Source: Sipunculus nudus (taxonomy: Eukaryota > Annelida > Sipuncula > Golfingiida > Sipunculidae). Taken from it: 64,000 nt of DNA. Positions 38,745 through 47,895 of the stretch are shown one piece after another; the first letter of the stretch is position 1, and each line of letters begins with the position of its first letter. A program made the translations under genes and the position numbers. The stretch lies in assembly GCA_026874595.1 (NCBI GenBank), contig JAPPUL010000075.1:33517-97516 (forward strand). Direction: 5' to 3'. A model generated the notes under the pieces. That model saw only the letters and a program-made list of their open reading frames with translations. It ran no database searches and was not told the origin of the DNA.

Positions 38745-41150
38745 TTGCGAGAGAAAATAAGTAGCATTGTAGTTTTTCTAATGCTAATAATGCTAAAAGT
38801 TACAATACTAAGCGGACAAGATTTGGGGAAGGAATTTGAAGGGCAGAGAATAAGTAAGATAAGCTTGAAAGGACTTATAACGAGTTCCGAAGACCTTGTA
38901 CTTGGTATATTAAAAATATCAGAAGGAGACAAGTACAATCCAAAAGACTTACAAGAGAGTTATGATAGTTTACTTGAGCTTGGATATTTCAAGGACATAG
39001 AACTTAGAGTCAAAAGGGCAAAGGGAGAAGGTGTTGAGGTAATAATTGTTTTTAAGGAGTTGCCCAAAGTGCATAGTATTGAGATCGTAGGAGAAGATGA
39101 TATAAGCTCAGAAACAATATCGGCAGTAATGAGCCTAAAGCCTGGGACAGTATTCAGCCAAGCAGCAATGAATAGTGATGAACAAGAGATATTAGAGCTA
39201 TATAGAAGCAAAGGGTTTTATAATACCAAAGTAAATATAACAGCCCGACAAGGACCACAAGGTAGATATACTAATCTAACAGTTCAAATAAATGAGGGAG
39301 ATGAAGTTTATATAGCATCAATCAAGATAATAGGAACTAAGAAGCTTGACCCTGATGATATATATGACATAATGCTTACAAAAGAATCAGGACTATTTGG
39401 TGGTGGTGCTGTTCTTGACAAGGAAAAATTAAATAAGGACCGTCTTAGAATTGAACAATATATGAAAAATAATGGTCATTTTCTGGGGAAGGTAGAATAT
39501 GTAAAAGTCAATAAGGATTATATCTACGAAGATGAAAGAGTAGTAAACGAATATGGGCACTTCATATTGATAGGAGTTGAAGAGGGTCCTATCTTTAATA
39601 TGGGAGAAATAAAGATAAGTGGCAATACCAAAATAAAAACAGAGGTGCTAAGAGAAAAGATAAAAGTAAAGCCTGGAAGTAGATACAACGATGCCGAATT
39701 CAAAAAGCAGTTAAATGCAATGAAGGCTCTTTATTTAAACCAAGGATATATTCAAGTAAAGATATTACCCATCCCTTTAATAGATGAAAAGAATCTTATA
39801 GTTGGTTGGGATATTGAGATAATTGAGAGTGAGAAAGTTCACATTGAAAATATAAGGATACTAGGCAATAATAAAACAACAACTCATGTAATTGACCAAG
39901 AACTTAGAATATTTGAAGGAGAATTCTTTAATTTTAACAAGATACAAAAAAGTACAAATGCATTAAAGAATCTTCAGTTTTTCAAGCAAATAGATCCTAT
40001 GCCAGAAGCAGCTAGCGCAGATGGTCTTTTAGATTTAAACCTAAAATTAACAGAACAAAGAACGGGTATATTCAACGTAGGCGGAGGATATGGTTTTCTT
40101 ACTGGCTTTACCTTTTTTGAGGAGGTCTCTGAGAAGAATTTCTTAGGTAGTGGTTGGTTGCTACGTCAGAAGGGTGAATTTGGTGAGCGGCGTATAGGAG
40201 TTGAAGTTGGGACCTCAACATCCTGGCTAGTTCCTTATGTGCCGATATTATTTAATCTTACATTCCGTTTCCTTCGTGATAGGATAAATGCACGCTATAG
40301 TTTATATGAATCATTTGTAGACCAAGATACTCAATATTATTATAGAGCAGATATTATAGAAACAGACGTTGCAATAGGCTATTTTATAATTCCAGAACTA
40401 CAAATATACACAGGTTACCTATTCTCCTTTACCCGAGCATACAAGAATGTAAACTTTGAGTTAACTGATATAGATCGCAATACCTCAAGAGGCCAATCAT
40501 TATATACAGATTTAATAAGTGGTATTGCAAAAAAATTTCTTGTAAAGATAAGTCATAGAATAGGGATATCTCTAGATTACCGTGATACTGTAATAAATAC
40601 GATGACAGGCTTTAGAATAAAGGGTATTCTAACCTACACAGGAGGTATATATCAAGGAGACAGCCATTGGATCAAATGGCATAATTTGGGGTCATTTTAT
40701 TATAATCCAGTTTGGAAGATAGTGCTTGCTTTTTTTGCAAGTTATGAACTTATGTTCAAACAGTTTGATGGGAAGTTTGCAGTACGGGATATAGATCGCC
40801 TTAGGTTTGATGGTATTAATGAATTGCGTGGGTGGAGAAGCATCACACAAGATATTATAGTCGGGCAAGGAGGCAAGATATCGTTTAGTTTTGAAATACG
40901 CTTCCCTATCTTTGAAAGCCTCTTCTGGGGAGTTCTTTTTGCAGATGCAGGTGATATTACTGACAATATAGGGAAATTCCCTCATCACGTAAATTATTAT
41001 AGTTTTGGATTTGGCTTTAGAGTCCATATCCCTTTATTTCCTATAAGGCTATATTTTGCCAAACGAGGAGATCTTAATAGGACAGATCCAGATAAATTTT
41101 ATTTTCATCCGGGACTTGATTTTGTTTTTAGTATTGGTGGACTATTTTAA
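38745..41150 (+). CDS. bamA: Outer membrane protein assembly factor BamA
   Basis: An 801-residue Omp85 protein that inserts beta-barrels into the outer membrane. After a signal (~5-25), five POTRA-like repeats occupy ~30-430 (for example ISKISLKGL, VHSIEIVGED, YIASIKIIG, MGEIKISGN, IENIRILGN). The 16-strand barrel follows, with the L6 motif as LRGW in place of the usual VRGF, and a C-terminal FSIGGLF. The start is TTG. It is encoded directly after tamB and ahead of fabZ-lpxB. No skp gene is present. Confidence 0.93.
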   Translation: MREKISSIVVFLMLIMLKVTILSGQDLGKEFEGQRISKISLKGLITSSEDLVLGILKISEGDKYNPKDLQESYDSLLELGYFKDIELRVKRAKGEGVEVIIVFKELPKVHSIEIVGEDDISSETISAVMSLKPGTVFSQAAMNSDEQEILELYRSKGFYNTKVNITARQGPQGRYTNLTVQINEGDEVYIASIKIIGTKKLDPDDIYDIMLTKESGLFGGGAVLDKEKLNKDRLRIEQYMKNNGHFLGKVEYVKVNKDYIYEDERVVNEYGHFILIGVEEGPIFNMGEIKISGNTKIKTEVLREKIKVKPGSRYNDAEFKKQLNAMKALYLNQGYIQVKILPIPLIDEKNLIVGWDIEIIESEKVHIENIRILGNNKTTTHVIDQELRIFEGEFFNFNKIQKSTNALKNLQFFKQIDPMPEAASADGLLDLNLKLTEQRTGIFNVGGGYGFLTGFTFFEEVSEKNFLGSGWLLRQKGEFGERRIGVEVGTSTSWLVPYVPILFNLTFRFLRDRINARYSLYESFVDQDTQYYYRADIIETDVAIGYFIIPELQIYTGYLFSFTRAYKNVNFELTDIDRNTSRGQSLYTDLISGIAKKFLVKISHRIGISLDYRDTVINTMTGFRIKGILTYTGGIYQGDSHWIKWHNLGSFYYNPVWKIVLAFFASYELMFKQFDGKFAVRDIDRLRFDGINELRGWRSITQDIIVGQGGKISFSFEIRFPIFESLFWGVLFADAGDITDNIGKFPHHVNYYSFGFGFRVHIPLFPIRLYFAKRGDLNRTDPDKFYFHPGLDFVFSIGGLF

Positions 41151-41157
41151 ATAAAAT

Positions 41158-41175
41158 TGGTATAGTAAACTATAC
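41158..41175 (+). promoter_or_regulatory. fabZ promoter with overlapping dyad
   Basis: TGGTATAGT (41158-41166) is an extended -10-like element. GTATAGT (41160-41166) and ACTATAC (41169-41175) form a 7-bp dyad with a 2-bp centre overlapping it. It could be a repressor operator for the fabZ-lpxB-ribD run. Confidence 0.4.
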
Positions 41176-41204
41176 TAAAGCGTAAAGGAATAAATAGTTT
41201 AGAT

Positions 41205-41657
41205 ATGCAAGACATTCTATCTATCATGGATTTAATCCCGCATAGGTATCCATTTTTGCTAGTAGATAAGATATTAAGCAAAAGTAACGACCAAATAGTG
41301 GGGCTTAAGAATGTAACGATAAACGAGCCTTATTTTGAAGGCCATTTCCCAGGATATCCTATAATGCCGGGAGTTTTACAAGTAGAGGGTATGGCCCAAT
41401 GTGCAGGGTGTTTAATGCATTCTAAAGTAAACGATATTAAGACTAAGTTAGTATTCTTTACAACTATCGATGAAGTTAAGTTTCGAAAACCTATTTTCCC
41501 AGGAGATCAAATTAGATATGAAATAAATATTATGCAGTTTAGACGCAACATATGCAAATTTGAAGGTAAGGTATATGTTGATAATGTTTTATGCAGCGAG
41601 GCAAAGATGATGGCATCGCTCGTGGATAAGGATAGCATTAATAAGTCTAAAAGTTAA
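41205..41657 (+). CDS. fabZ: (3R)-hydroxyacyl-ACP dehydratase
   Basis: A 150-residue hot-dog-fold dehydratase of fatty acid synthesis. Catalytic H47 (EGHFPGYPIMPG) and E61 (VLQVEG) are in place. IPHRYPFLLVDKI at the N-terminus is typical. It is adjacent to lpxB, so it supplies both membrane and lipid A acyl chains. Confidence 0.95.
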   Translation: MQDILSIMDLIPHRYPFLLVDKILSKSNDQIVGLKNVTINEPYFEGHFPGYPIMPGVLQVEGMAQCAGCLMHSKVNDIKTKLVFFTTIDEVKFRKPIFPGDQIRYEINIMQFRRNICKFEGKVYVDNVLCSEAKMMASLVDKDSINKSKS

Positions 41658-41660
41658 TTG

Positions 41661-42827
41661 ATGTTTAAAATACTATACGTATGCGGGGAGGTCTCAGGGG
41701 ACGGGGCAGGGGCTTATATTCACAAAACCTTAAAATCTAAGATATTAAACGACAAAACGCTTGGCAAAGAGAATAAAAAGACATTAAGTTTTGTGGCAAT
41801 AGGCGGCAGATGTCTTAGGGAAGAGGGAGTATCAGTTGTAGATAACCTAATATCTAAAAGCGCGGTAGGGGTTGTTGAGGGACTAGTTGCTGCTTTTACT
41901 CTTTTTAAGAATATAAAGTTCATAAGAAGATACATAAAAGAAGCGGGTATAAATCTAATAATTCTAATAGACAACCAAGGATTAAACATAAGCCTTGCAA
42001 GGCATGCCAAAAAGTTAAATATTCCTGTTGTATACTATTTTCCACCATCAGTATCGCTTTGGGGCAGATGGAATATAAAAAAGATAGGAAAACTCGCAAA
42101 TATAATACTTTGTCCGTTTTATAACGACTACAAATTATATCAAAAAGAGTTCCCTCAAAAAAGTTACTATATAGGACATTATCTAACAAAACAAGTATTT
42201 ATAAAGCAAATAAAGCAAGATGCTATTAAAGGCAAAAAACAAATTATTGGAATATATGCAGGAAGTCGCTACCAAGAGGTAAGAAGGCTAATGCCGATTA
42301 TCTTATATATAATAAAGGAATTGGAGAAAGAATATAAAACTAATGAGCTTTTATACATAATAACATCGGCAACAAAAGAGCTTGCAAAACTAACTAAAGA
42401 GCTTTTGAAAAAACACATGGTGGAACCAGATATACAATTTCGTGATAGCAGTTGCAAAGAAAAGGGTTATTTAAGCTGCGATATAGCGCTTTGTGCAAGT
42501 GGGACAGTTACTTTAGAGCTAGGGCTTGCGTGTATTCCAATGGTTATAATCTATAAGGTAAATTGGCTAACATATATAATTGCCAAGATGCTATTAAAGG
42601 GCAAATATATAGGACTTCCTAACATACTGCTAAATAAAAGAGTTGTACCTGAGATATTGCTACAAAGTAAAAAGAGTACGAAAAAGCTTCTAATGGAACT
42701 AAAAACGATTATAGAAAATAAAGACTTACAAAGCATACAAAAAAAAGAGCTTAACAAATTACATAAAAAGCTATATGTCGAAGACAGTGAAGAAATAGTC
42801 TACAAAAGCATCTCAAAGTATTTATAA
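41661..42827 (+). CDS. lpxB: Lipid-A-disaccharide synthase
   Basis: A 388-residue GT19 glycosyltransferase joining UDP-diacylglucosamine and lipid X. The N-terminal CGEVSGDGAGA matches the family G-E-x-S-G-D motif. PPSVSLWGRWNIKKI, the GIYAGSRYQEVRRLMPI segment and CASGTVTLELGL are conserved. TTG 41658 immediately follows the fabZ stop; ATG 41661 is preferred. It is evidence for lipid A and so for an LPS-bearing outer membrane. Confidence 0.92.
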   Translation: MFKILYVCGEVSGDGAGAYIHKTLKSKILNDKTLGKENKKTLSFVAIGGRCLREEGVSVVDNLISKSAVGVVEGLVAAFTLFKNIKFIRRYIKEAGINLIILIDNQGLNISLARHAKKLNIPVVYYFPPSVSLWGRWNIKKIGKLANIILCPFYNDYKLYQKEFPQKSYYIGHYLTKQVFIKQIKQDAIKGKKQIIGIYAGSRYQEVRRLMPIILYIIKELEKEYKTNELLYIITSATKELAKLTKELLKKHMVEPDIQFRDSSCKEKGYLSCDIALCASGTVTLELGLACIPMVIIYKVNWLTYIIAKMLLKGKYIGLPNILLNKRVVPEILLQSKKSTKKLLMELKTIIENKDLQSIQKKELNKLHKKLYVEDSEEIVYKSISKYL

Positions 42828-42861
42828 ATCAATTTATAAAAAGACAAAATCTAAAGATATA

Positions 42862-42900
42862 GTGTATGGAAAAAGTGTATGGAAAAAGTGTATGGAAAAA
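42862..42900 (+). repeat. 13-nt tandem repeat, three exact copies, at the ribD start
   Basis: GTGTATGGAAAAA is repeated three times. Each copy carries both a GTG and an ATG. Because 13 is not a multiple of three, the successive starts fall in different frames. Only the last ATG (42892) and the first GTG (42862) are in frame with ribD. Confidence 0.95.
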
Positions 42901-44049
42901 GAAGATTACTATAATTATATGAAAAAAGCATTAGAAGTTGCCAAAAGAGCAAAAGGCAAATGTTCTCCAAACCCAGCGGTAGGTGCTGTGCTGGTTAAAG
43001 GCGGGCAAATAGTATCTGAGGGAGCTACAAAGAAAGTTGGATCTGATCATGCAGAAATTGTTGCGATAAAGGAAGCCAAAGCCAAAGGATTTAAAGACTT
43101 ACAAGGAACTACTTTGTTTGTGACTCTTGAACCTTGTTCTTTTTTTGGGCACACGCCGCCGTGCACTGATGCTATTATAAAAGAGAGAATTAGTAAAGTA
43201 ATAATAGGTTCTAAAGACAAAGATCCAAGATCAAATAATGGCAACGGCATTCGAAGGCTAATAAAGGCCGGTATAGAAGTTATTGAAATAGAATTTATTG
43301 AATACACAAAGCTTAAGACATTAAGTCAAGCAATATATAAGCTAAACGAGGATTTTAATAAATATATACTTCATAATCTTCCGTTTTGCACGGCGAAATA
43401 TGCAATGAGTTTAGATGGTAAAATAGCAGATAGCAATGCTAATTCAAAGTGGATTTCTAATGAGAAGTCAAGACATATTGTTCAACATCTAAGAAATAAA
43501 ACGGATGCTATAATTATTGGGGCTAATACCCTCCTTAATGATAATCCAAGTCTTACCGTGCGGCTTGATAACAAACAAAAGAATCCTTTAAGAATAATAG
43601 TTTCAAAAAGTCTGGATATTCCCATAAACTCAAAAGTCCTACATGATGAATACAAAACCTTACTAGTTAGCAAAGTAGGCACATCTAAAAACAAAAATGT
43701 CGATGCTCTACAAAATATTATAAGCACGGACAATAACAAAAGATTAATATTTGACCCAACAACGGATAAGGATATAAATCTTCTATGGCTTTTTAAAACG
43801 CTTTGCACGGAAGAGAATATATCTTCTATACTTCTTGAGGGCGGTGGGAAGCTTTTGTCCTCTTCCTTAGAATATAAGTTAATTGATAAAGTAATTTGTT
43901 TTGTAGCCCCAAAGATTATAACAGGTCAATACACTCCATTCAGCATTAGTGTGAAAAGTAATATAGATGAGGCTATAAAGCTTAAGGACGTTAGTTATAA
44001 ACAGCTTGGGGATAATATGATGTTTAGTGGTTATGTAGATTATGTATAG
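42892..44049 (+). CDS. ribD: Riboflavin biosynthesis deaminase/reductase
   Basis: A bifunctional enzyme acting on the pyrimidine product of GTP cyclohydrolase II. The N-terminal deaminase has the zinc motif DHAEIVAI and TLEPCSFFGHTPPCTDAI. The C-terminal reductase begins near AKYAMSLDGKIAD and includes VDALQNI and ILLEGGGKL. I chose ATG 42892 because the conserved region begins right after it (DYYNYMKKALEVAKRAKG). GTG 42862 would add ten residues made of the tandem repeat. No other rib gene is in the window. Confidence 0.93.
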   Translation: MEKEDYYNYMKKALEVAKRAKGKCSPNPAVGAVLVKGGQIVSEGATKKVGSDHAEIVAIKEAKAKGFKDLQGTTLFVTLEPCSFFGHTPPCTDAIIKERISKVIIGSKDKDPRSNNGNGIRRLIKAGIEVIEIEFIEYTKLKTLSQAIYKLNEDFNKYILHNLPFCTAKYAMSLDGKIADSNANSKWISNEKSRHIVQHLRNKTDAIIIGANTLLNDNPSLTVRLDNKQKNPLRIIVSKSLDIPINSKVLHDEYKTLLVSKVGTSKNKNVDALQNIISTDNNKRLIFDPTTDKDINLLWLFKTLCTEENISSILLEGGGKLLSSSLEYKLIDKVICFVAPKIITGQYTPFSISVKSNIDEAIKLKDVSYKQLGDNMMFSGYVDYV

Positions 44050-44098
44050 TAAAACCTAGAAGTACGACTTTCTATTTTAAGCTTATCTTTAGGTTTAT

Positions 44099-44139
44099 AA
44101 AATATAAAAGAAACCACAAATTGGCTCCTTTTATATTTT
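44099..44139. terminator. Bidirectional terminator between ribD and petB
   Basis: Perfect 12-bp arms, AAAATATAAAAG (44099-44110) and CTTTTATATTTT (44128-44139), flank a 17-nt loop. They lie between the convergent ribD and cytochrome b genes, with A- and T-rich outer ends on both strands. Confidence 0.65.
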
Positions 44140-44148
44140 AGATGTTAC

Positions 44149-45432
44149 TTAATCTTTACGTCTATTTTTAATAGCTCGCATAGTTCGTATAATAAGAGTT
44201 ATTACCAACGCAACAAACGCTATCCCAAATAATATCCAAATAGGAAGTTGATACTCATGGGCAAAGGCACTTATCTGTTCTGTTTTATAGACAAAGCCTA
44301 TTATCGTAAATACTATAAACCCCATAAAGATACAAAACCCAAAAATAAATACAAACTTCGAACTCTCATCACGTTTTGCTTTAGTATCCCAAAAAGGTAT
44401 TAAAACCCACATAAGACCTACTATCGTAAAAAGTGCTATCCCTACTTCCTTCGGCACAAGCTCAAGTACCACAAACATTGCAAGAAAAAACCATTCCGGC
44501 TTAATGTTGGGTGGCGCTGAAGTTAAAGGATCTGCCTTCTCTCCAAGCTCCCACGGGAAAAATACTGCTAGTAATACCAAAACATTAAACACTATAAACC
44601 ATATCCATACGTCTCTTATGGCAAAGTCCGGGAAAAACTTCATGCTGTTTATAGACGCATCCCCTCCAACTCTTGCAATCTCTTCTCTTTCCTTTTCCAT
44701 ATTCATAGGCCTACTCGTTCCCTGTCTTTGTATGAAAAGCAAATGCAGACCTATTAGCATTATAAGCCCTATCGGGATTATTGTAACGTGAAGTCCTAAA
44801 AACCTATGCAGCGTATTTGCTGAAACATCTTCACCCCCACGTGAAACTTCAAGCATCCACTGCCCTACAAAGGGAAGGGCCTCCATTAACTCTGTTCCTA
44901 TGCTCACTGCAAAAAAACTAAGGCTTGTCCAAGGTAATAAATAACCGCTAAAACCTGCACCCATTGCAAGCAGTAGCATGAAAAACCCTGTTACCCACGT
45001 AAGCTCTTTCTTTTGGCGATAGGCTTTTGTGAAAAATACGCTAAACATATGTATGAACGCCGTTACTATCATCAAATTAGCTGCCCAACTGTGTATTGAC
45101 CTAACCGCTGCACCATAAGGAACACTCTCCATTATATATCTTACACTCTCATATGCCGTCCCCTCCCCATTTTGATAGTACATTAACAACATCGTTCCAC
45201 TAAAAACCAGCACCATAAACAAAAATAACGTTATCCCTCCAAAATAATACCATATATAATGTCTTTTGGCTGTATGCAATATCCAATTGCCAAACTTCAT
45301 CTTATGATATAACTCGCCCGACTTCCCTACCCCAAAAACTACCTCTTTCTTAGCAAAGAAATCAACAAGTCCATCTATTGCATATCTTTCATTTATCCAT
45401 TTATATATCTTAGTCTCTTTTATCTTATCCAT
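44149..45432 (-). CDS. petB: Cytochrome b of a Rieske/cytochrome b complex (fused b + subunit IV type)
   Basis: A 427-residue membrane protein with about nine helices carrying the two b haems and quinone sites. Haem ligands lie in HSWAANLMIVTAFIH and in HVTIIPIGLIMLIGLH. The second pair is separated by 14 residues, the b6 spacing, although the protein is a fusion containing the subunit IV part with KPEWFFL (the PEWY-type motif). The first ~45 residues are cytoplasmic. It is translated one base after petC. No cytochrome c1 or f gene accompanies the pair. Confidence 0.9.
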   Translation of the reverse strand: MDKIKETKIYKWINERYAIDGLVDFFAKKEVVFGVGKSGELYHKMKFGNWILHTAKRHYIWYYFGGITLFLFMVLVFSGTMLLMYYQNGEGTAYESVRYIMESVPYGAAVRSIHSWAANLMIVTAFIHMFSVFFTKAYRQKKELTWVTGFFMLLLAMGAGFSGYLLPWTSLSFFAVSIGTELMEALPFVGQWMLEVSRGGEDVSANTLHRFLGLHVTIIPIGLIMLIGLHLLFIQRQGTSRPMNMEKEREEIARVGGDASINSMKFFPDFAIRDVWIWFIVFNVLVLLAVFFPWELGEKADPLTSAPPNIKPEWFFLAMFVVLELVPKEVGIALFTIVGLMWVLIPFWDTKAKRDESSKFVFIFGFCIFMGFIVFTIIGFVYKTEQISAFAHEYQLPIWILFGIAFVALVITLIIRTMRAIKNRRKD

Positions 45433-45433
45433 A

Positions 45434-45922
45434 TTACAAAGCCCTCTTCCCTACATGTATTTTCTCATCCTTCTTATATACTACGTACTCCTCAAGTGGC
45501 CTCGGCGGCGGACCTGCTATGTTCTTACCGTCAGATGAATACACCCCTCCATGACAATTGCAAAAGAATATATCACGATCCTTCTTAAATGTAACTATAC
45601 AGGCTAAGTGTGTGCACACCGCATTGAACGCTTTATACTGCCCTTTATCGCTTCTAACAAGTATTGCCGGTTTGCCTTGAAACTTAAATAGCATACTACC
45701 GCTCTTTTTCTTATATTTACGATTTTTAAGTATCTCTGCCTCCGTCCCTAGAGCTATTGATGCTGCAAACTTCTCTTCCTTCGGGGGGGGGGTTAGGTAT
45801 CTTATTGATGTATAACTTATCCCTCCTCCCCAGCTTAGTATTCCAAGTCCTAATAGCCAATTAAAAAACTTCCTCCTTTTTTTGGCCTTACCTATCTCTC
45901 CTTCCGCTCCTTGTACACTCAT
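45434..45922 (-). CDS. petC: Rieske iron-sulfur protein of the cytochrome b complex
   Basis: A 162-residue protein with a KKRRKFF cytoplasmic end and a membrane helix (~20-40), then a Rieske domain with C103-T-H105-L-A-C108 and C121-N-C123-H124 and the GPPPRPL loop. It transfers electrons from quinol to a cytochrome acceptor. The linker TPPPKEE after the membrane helix is encoded by a run of ten C (plus strand G10 at 45783-45792), which is in frame in this assembly. Two Rieske genes (this and aioB) occur in the window. Confidence 0.92.
   Translation of the reverse strand: MSVQGAEGEIGKAKKRRKFFNWLLGLGILSWGGGISYTSIRYLTPPPKEEKFAASIALGTEAEILKNRKYKKKSGSMLFKFQGKPAILVRSDKGQYKAFNAVCTHLACIVTFKKDRDIFFCNCHGGVYSSDGKNIAGPPPRPLEEYVVYKKDEKIHVGKRAL
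45783..45792 (-). repeat. Ten-base mononucleotide C run within petC
   Basis: The plus strand shows ten consecutive G, encoding Pro-Pro-Pro in PetC just after the membrane anchor. It is exceptionally long for this AT-rich sequence and, by analogy with polyG/C contingency loci, is a candidate site for length variation. Confidence 0.8.
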
Positions 45923-46164
45923 TTATTTTCTACCTCCAAATCTTTTTCTCCATTTACATGGTATTTTTATTCACAATTTTATTGTCATATTTAAGAAATG
46001 AATTTCTCTTTAATCAAAATATAATTATTTATTTGTCCTTTGAAATTTATCTTAACAAAACCATCTTGCTCACACGTTTTTTTTACAGATTTTTTTTAAT
46101 GTCTTTTTAAACTATACTCATGCTTATAGTCATACTTTCACAGACATTTACTTGCGGCTTAATC

Positions 46165-46977
46165 TCATTTCCTTACAAAATATCCAACGTATACATTGCG
46201 GAAATAACCGCTTACCTTATAATATGGATTCTCTCGACTTATCTTTGATTCTATATCTGAAAAGATATTTTCAAGCTTGTTTTCTAAAATACGTATCAAC
46301 TTCTCTTCTGGATTTGGCATACTAAGTTTTCCTAAATAAGGCTTTATACTATCTACTATCGCCATTTTATTCTTAGCAAGCTCCCTCGTAAACAAGCTGG
46401 AGGACCCATCATATACTACGTATAACTGCATCTCATAGCTATATCCACTAATATTTACATTATAGGTCCCTATATCCTCATAAACAAGCGCATCATCTCG
46501 CTCATTTAACATCAATCTTACAAATGGATAACTTATATCTTTTATCCCGCCTCTTGATAATATCCGATTTATTCGTTCCTTCAAAACAGGTGTTAGATTA
46601 TATTGCAGTTTCATGTTATTATTTATTCTATAGTAGTTTTGCTCGCTTAGCGTTGTTCTTATTATATCAACTATTTGAGCTTTTTTGACTAATATATCTT
46701 TTCGTACCACATCATCTTCATAGGCTAAGTTTATTTTTATTGTGCAGAAGAATGTCCCATAACTTGTGTCTTCATAAGAAGTAAGACTTATATCAAAACC
46801 ATCATACCAAGAATAAGACTTAACTGCTTTCATCTCAAGAAGATTTATAACTACAAATATTGCTACTATAAAGAGTAACAATAGCAATATCCCACCGTAT
46901 ATTATCGCTTTTATCCGCCCCTGTCTAACCGGTTTTTCCACCTTCTCCGCTTCTATTTCTCGGGCTTCCTCACTCAT
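46165..46977 (-). CDS. FliL-like protein with two tandem periplasmic domains
   Basis: A 270-residue protein with a charged N-terminus, one membrane helix (~26-48) and two FliL-like segments. The first spans ~60-165 (FFCTIKINLAYEDD, IVDIIRTTLSEQNY, LKERINRILSRGGIKDISYPFVRL). The second spans ~170-270 (YEMQLYVVYDG, IVDSIKPYLGKL, YKVSGYFRNVYVGYFV). FliL is normally ~150-190 residues with one such domain and sits at the flagellar stator. It lies downstream of a single-domain FliL gene on the same strand. Confidence 0.65.
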   Translation of the reverse strand: MSEEAREIEAEKVEKPVRQGRIKAIIYGGILLLLLFIVAIFVVINLLEMKAVKSYSWYDGFDISLTSYEDTSYGTFFCTIKINLAYEDDVVRKDILVKKAQIVDIIRTTLSEQNYYRINNNMKLQYNLTPVLKERINRILSRGGIKDISYPFVRLMLNERDDALVYEDIGTYNVNISGYSYEMQLYVVYDGSSSLFTRELAKNKMAIVDSIKPYLGKLSMPNPEEKLIRILENKLENIFSDIESKISRENPYYKVSGYFRNVYVGYFVRK

Positions 46978-47107
46978 TACATTCCTACCTTAAGTCTCTT
47001 TAAATATTAATAAACCAAACATAATTAACTTTTATTTAAACCGCTTTATAAAACTATAAACTTAACCTACCCTATCCTATCTAACTCTATCATATCTATT
47101 TCTATTC

Positions 47108-47701
47108 CTATTGTGGCAACTTCCCTATAAAAAACCTTCCAAAGTATATATCTTCTATCTTCCCTTGTGTTAAAAGTCCGTTTATTCCATTTATAAGCTC
47201 TGCTTTTAAGTTCTCCTGACGCCTTTTTGCTGTACTCATATCTGCATAACTTTTTGTTGATAAAATGTAGTGTATCTTATCCCATAGCTCTATCTCACGT
47301 TTTATAAGCTCCTCTTCAAGTTCCGCATCTCCTTCCTCGTATCCTAAATATAAACTCACCAACAACAACACTCGGCGATCTTCAAGCTTTATTCTAAATT
47401 CTCGATCTTCGCCTTGTCTTTGTCCCGCAAATCGATATATCGTAAGGGGTTTGCCTTTTACACTCTTTGGAAACTCATATAAATCATCTACTTTCTTTAC
47501 CTCTAACTTTGATAGCTCTGATTGCGTTATTCCCCTAGATATTATATAAGCCACAAATAAACATAAAAGCAAAAACAATATCTTCAATGCGTTTTTACCG
47601 TAATATTTAAGCTCTGTATACTTATCTTGCCCCTCCCCCTCTAAACCTTCCTCTTTTAAAGCTTTTTGCCCTTCCTGTTGTTCTTCTTGTCCCGTTGCCA
47701 T
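47108..47701 (-). CDS. fliL: FliL-like flagellar basal-body-associated protein
   Basis: A 197-residue single-pass membrane protein. The helix is at ~36-52, preceded by a Glu/Gln-rich cytoplasmic tail. The periplasmic domain shows the FliL pattern of a short beta-strand (RVLLLVSLYLGYEEGD), a helix with IHYILSTKSYADM and the terminal VEDIYF-like strand (KIEDIYFGRFFIG). FliL modulates stator function. It is the first of two consecutive FliL-like genes, without other flagellar genes nearby. Confidence 0.7.
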   Translation of the reverse strand: MATGQEEQQEGQKALKEEGLEGEGQDKYTELKYYGKNALKILFLLLCLFVAYIISRGITQSELSKLEVKKVDDLYEFPKSVKGKPLTIYRFAGQRQGEDREFRIKLEDRRVLLLVSLYLGYEEGDAELEEELIKREIELWDKIHYILSTKSYADMSTAKRRQENLKAELINGINGLLTQGKIEDIYFGRFFIGKLPQ

Positions 47702-47895
47702 CCTCTATTTATCCATCTTTTTTTAAAACTAGTGCACTATGCTTTCTTTTGCATACGCTTGTCAGTTTTTTCGGTATTTATTACAAAAACTTATAAAAAA
47801 CATACTCTATATCTCTAATATTCATACTTTTTTCATTCAAAAGTATTTATTATTATATAATTACTTTTTTATGGTTTTAGCCTCTTTTTACTCTT

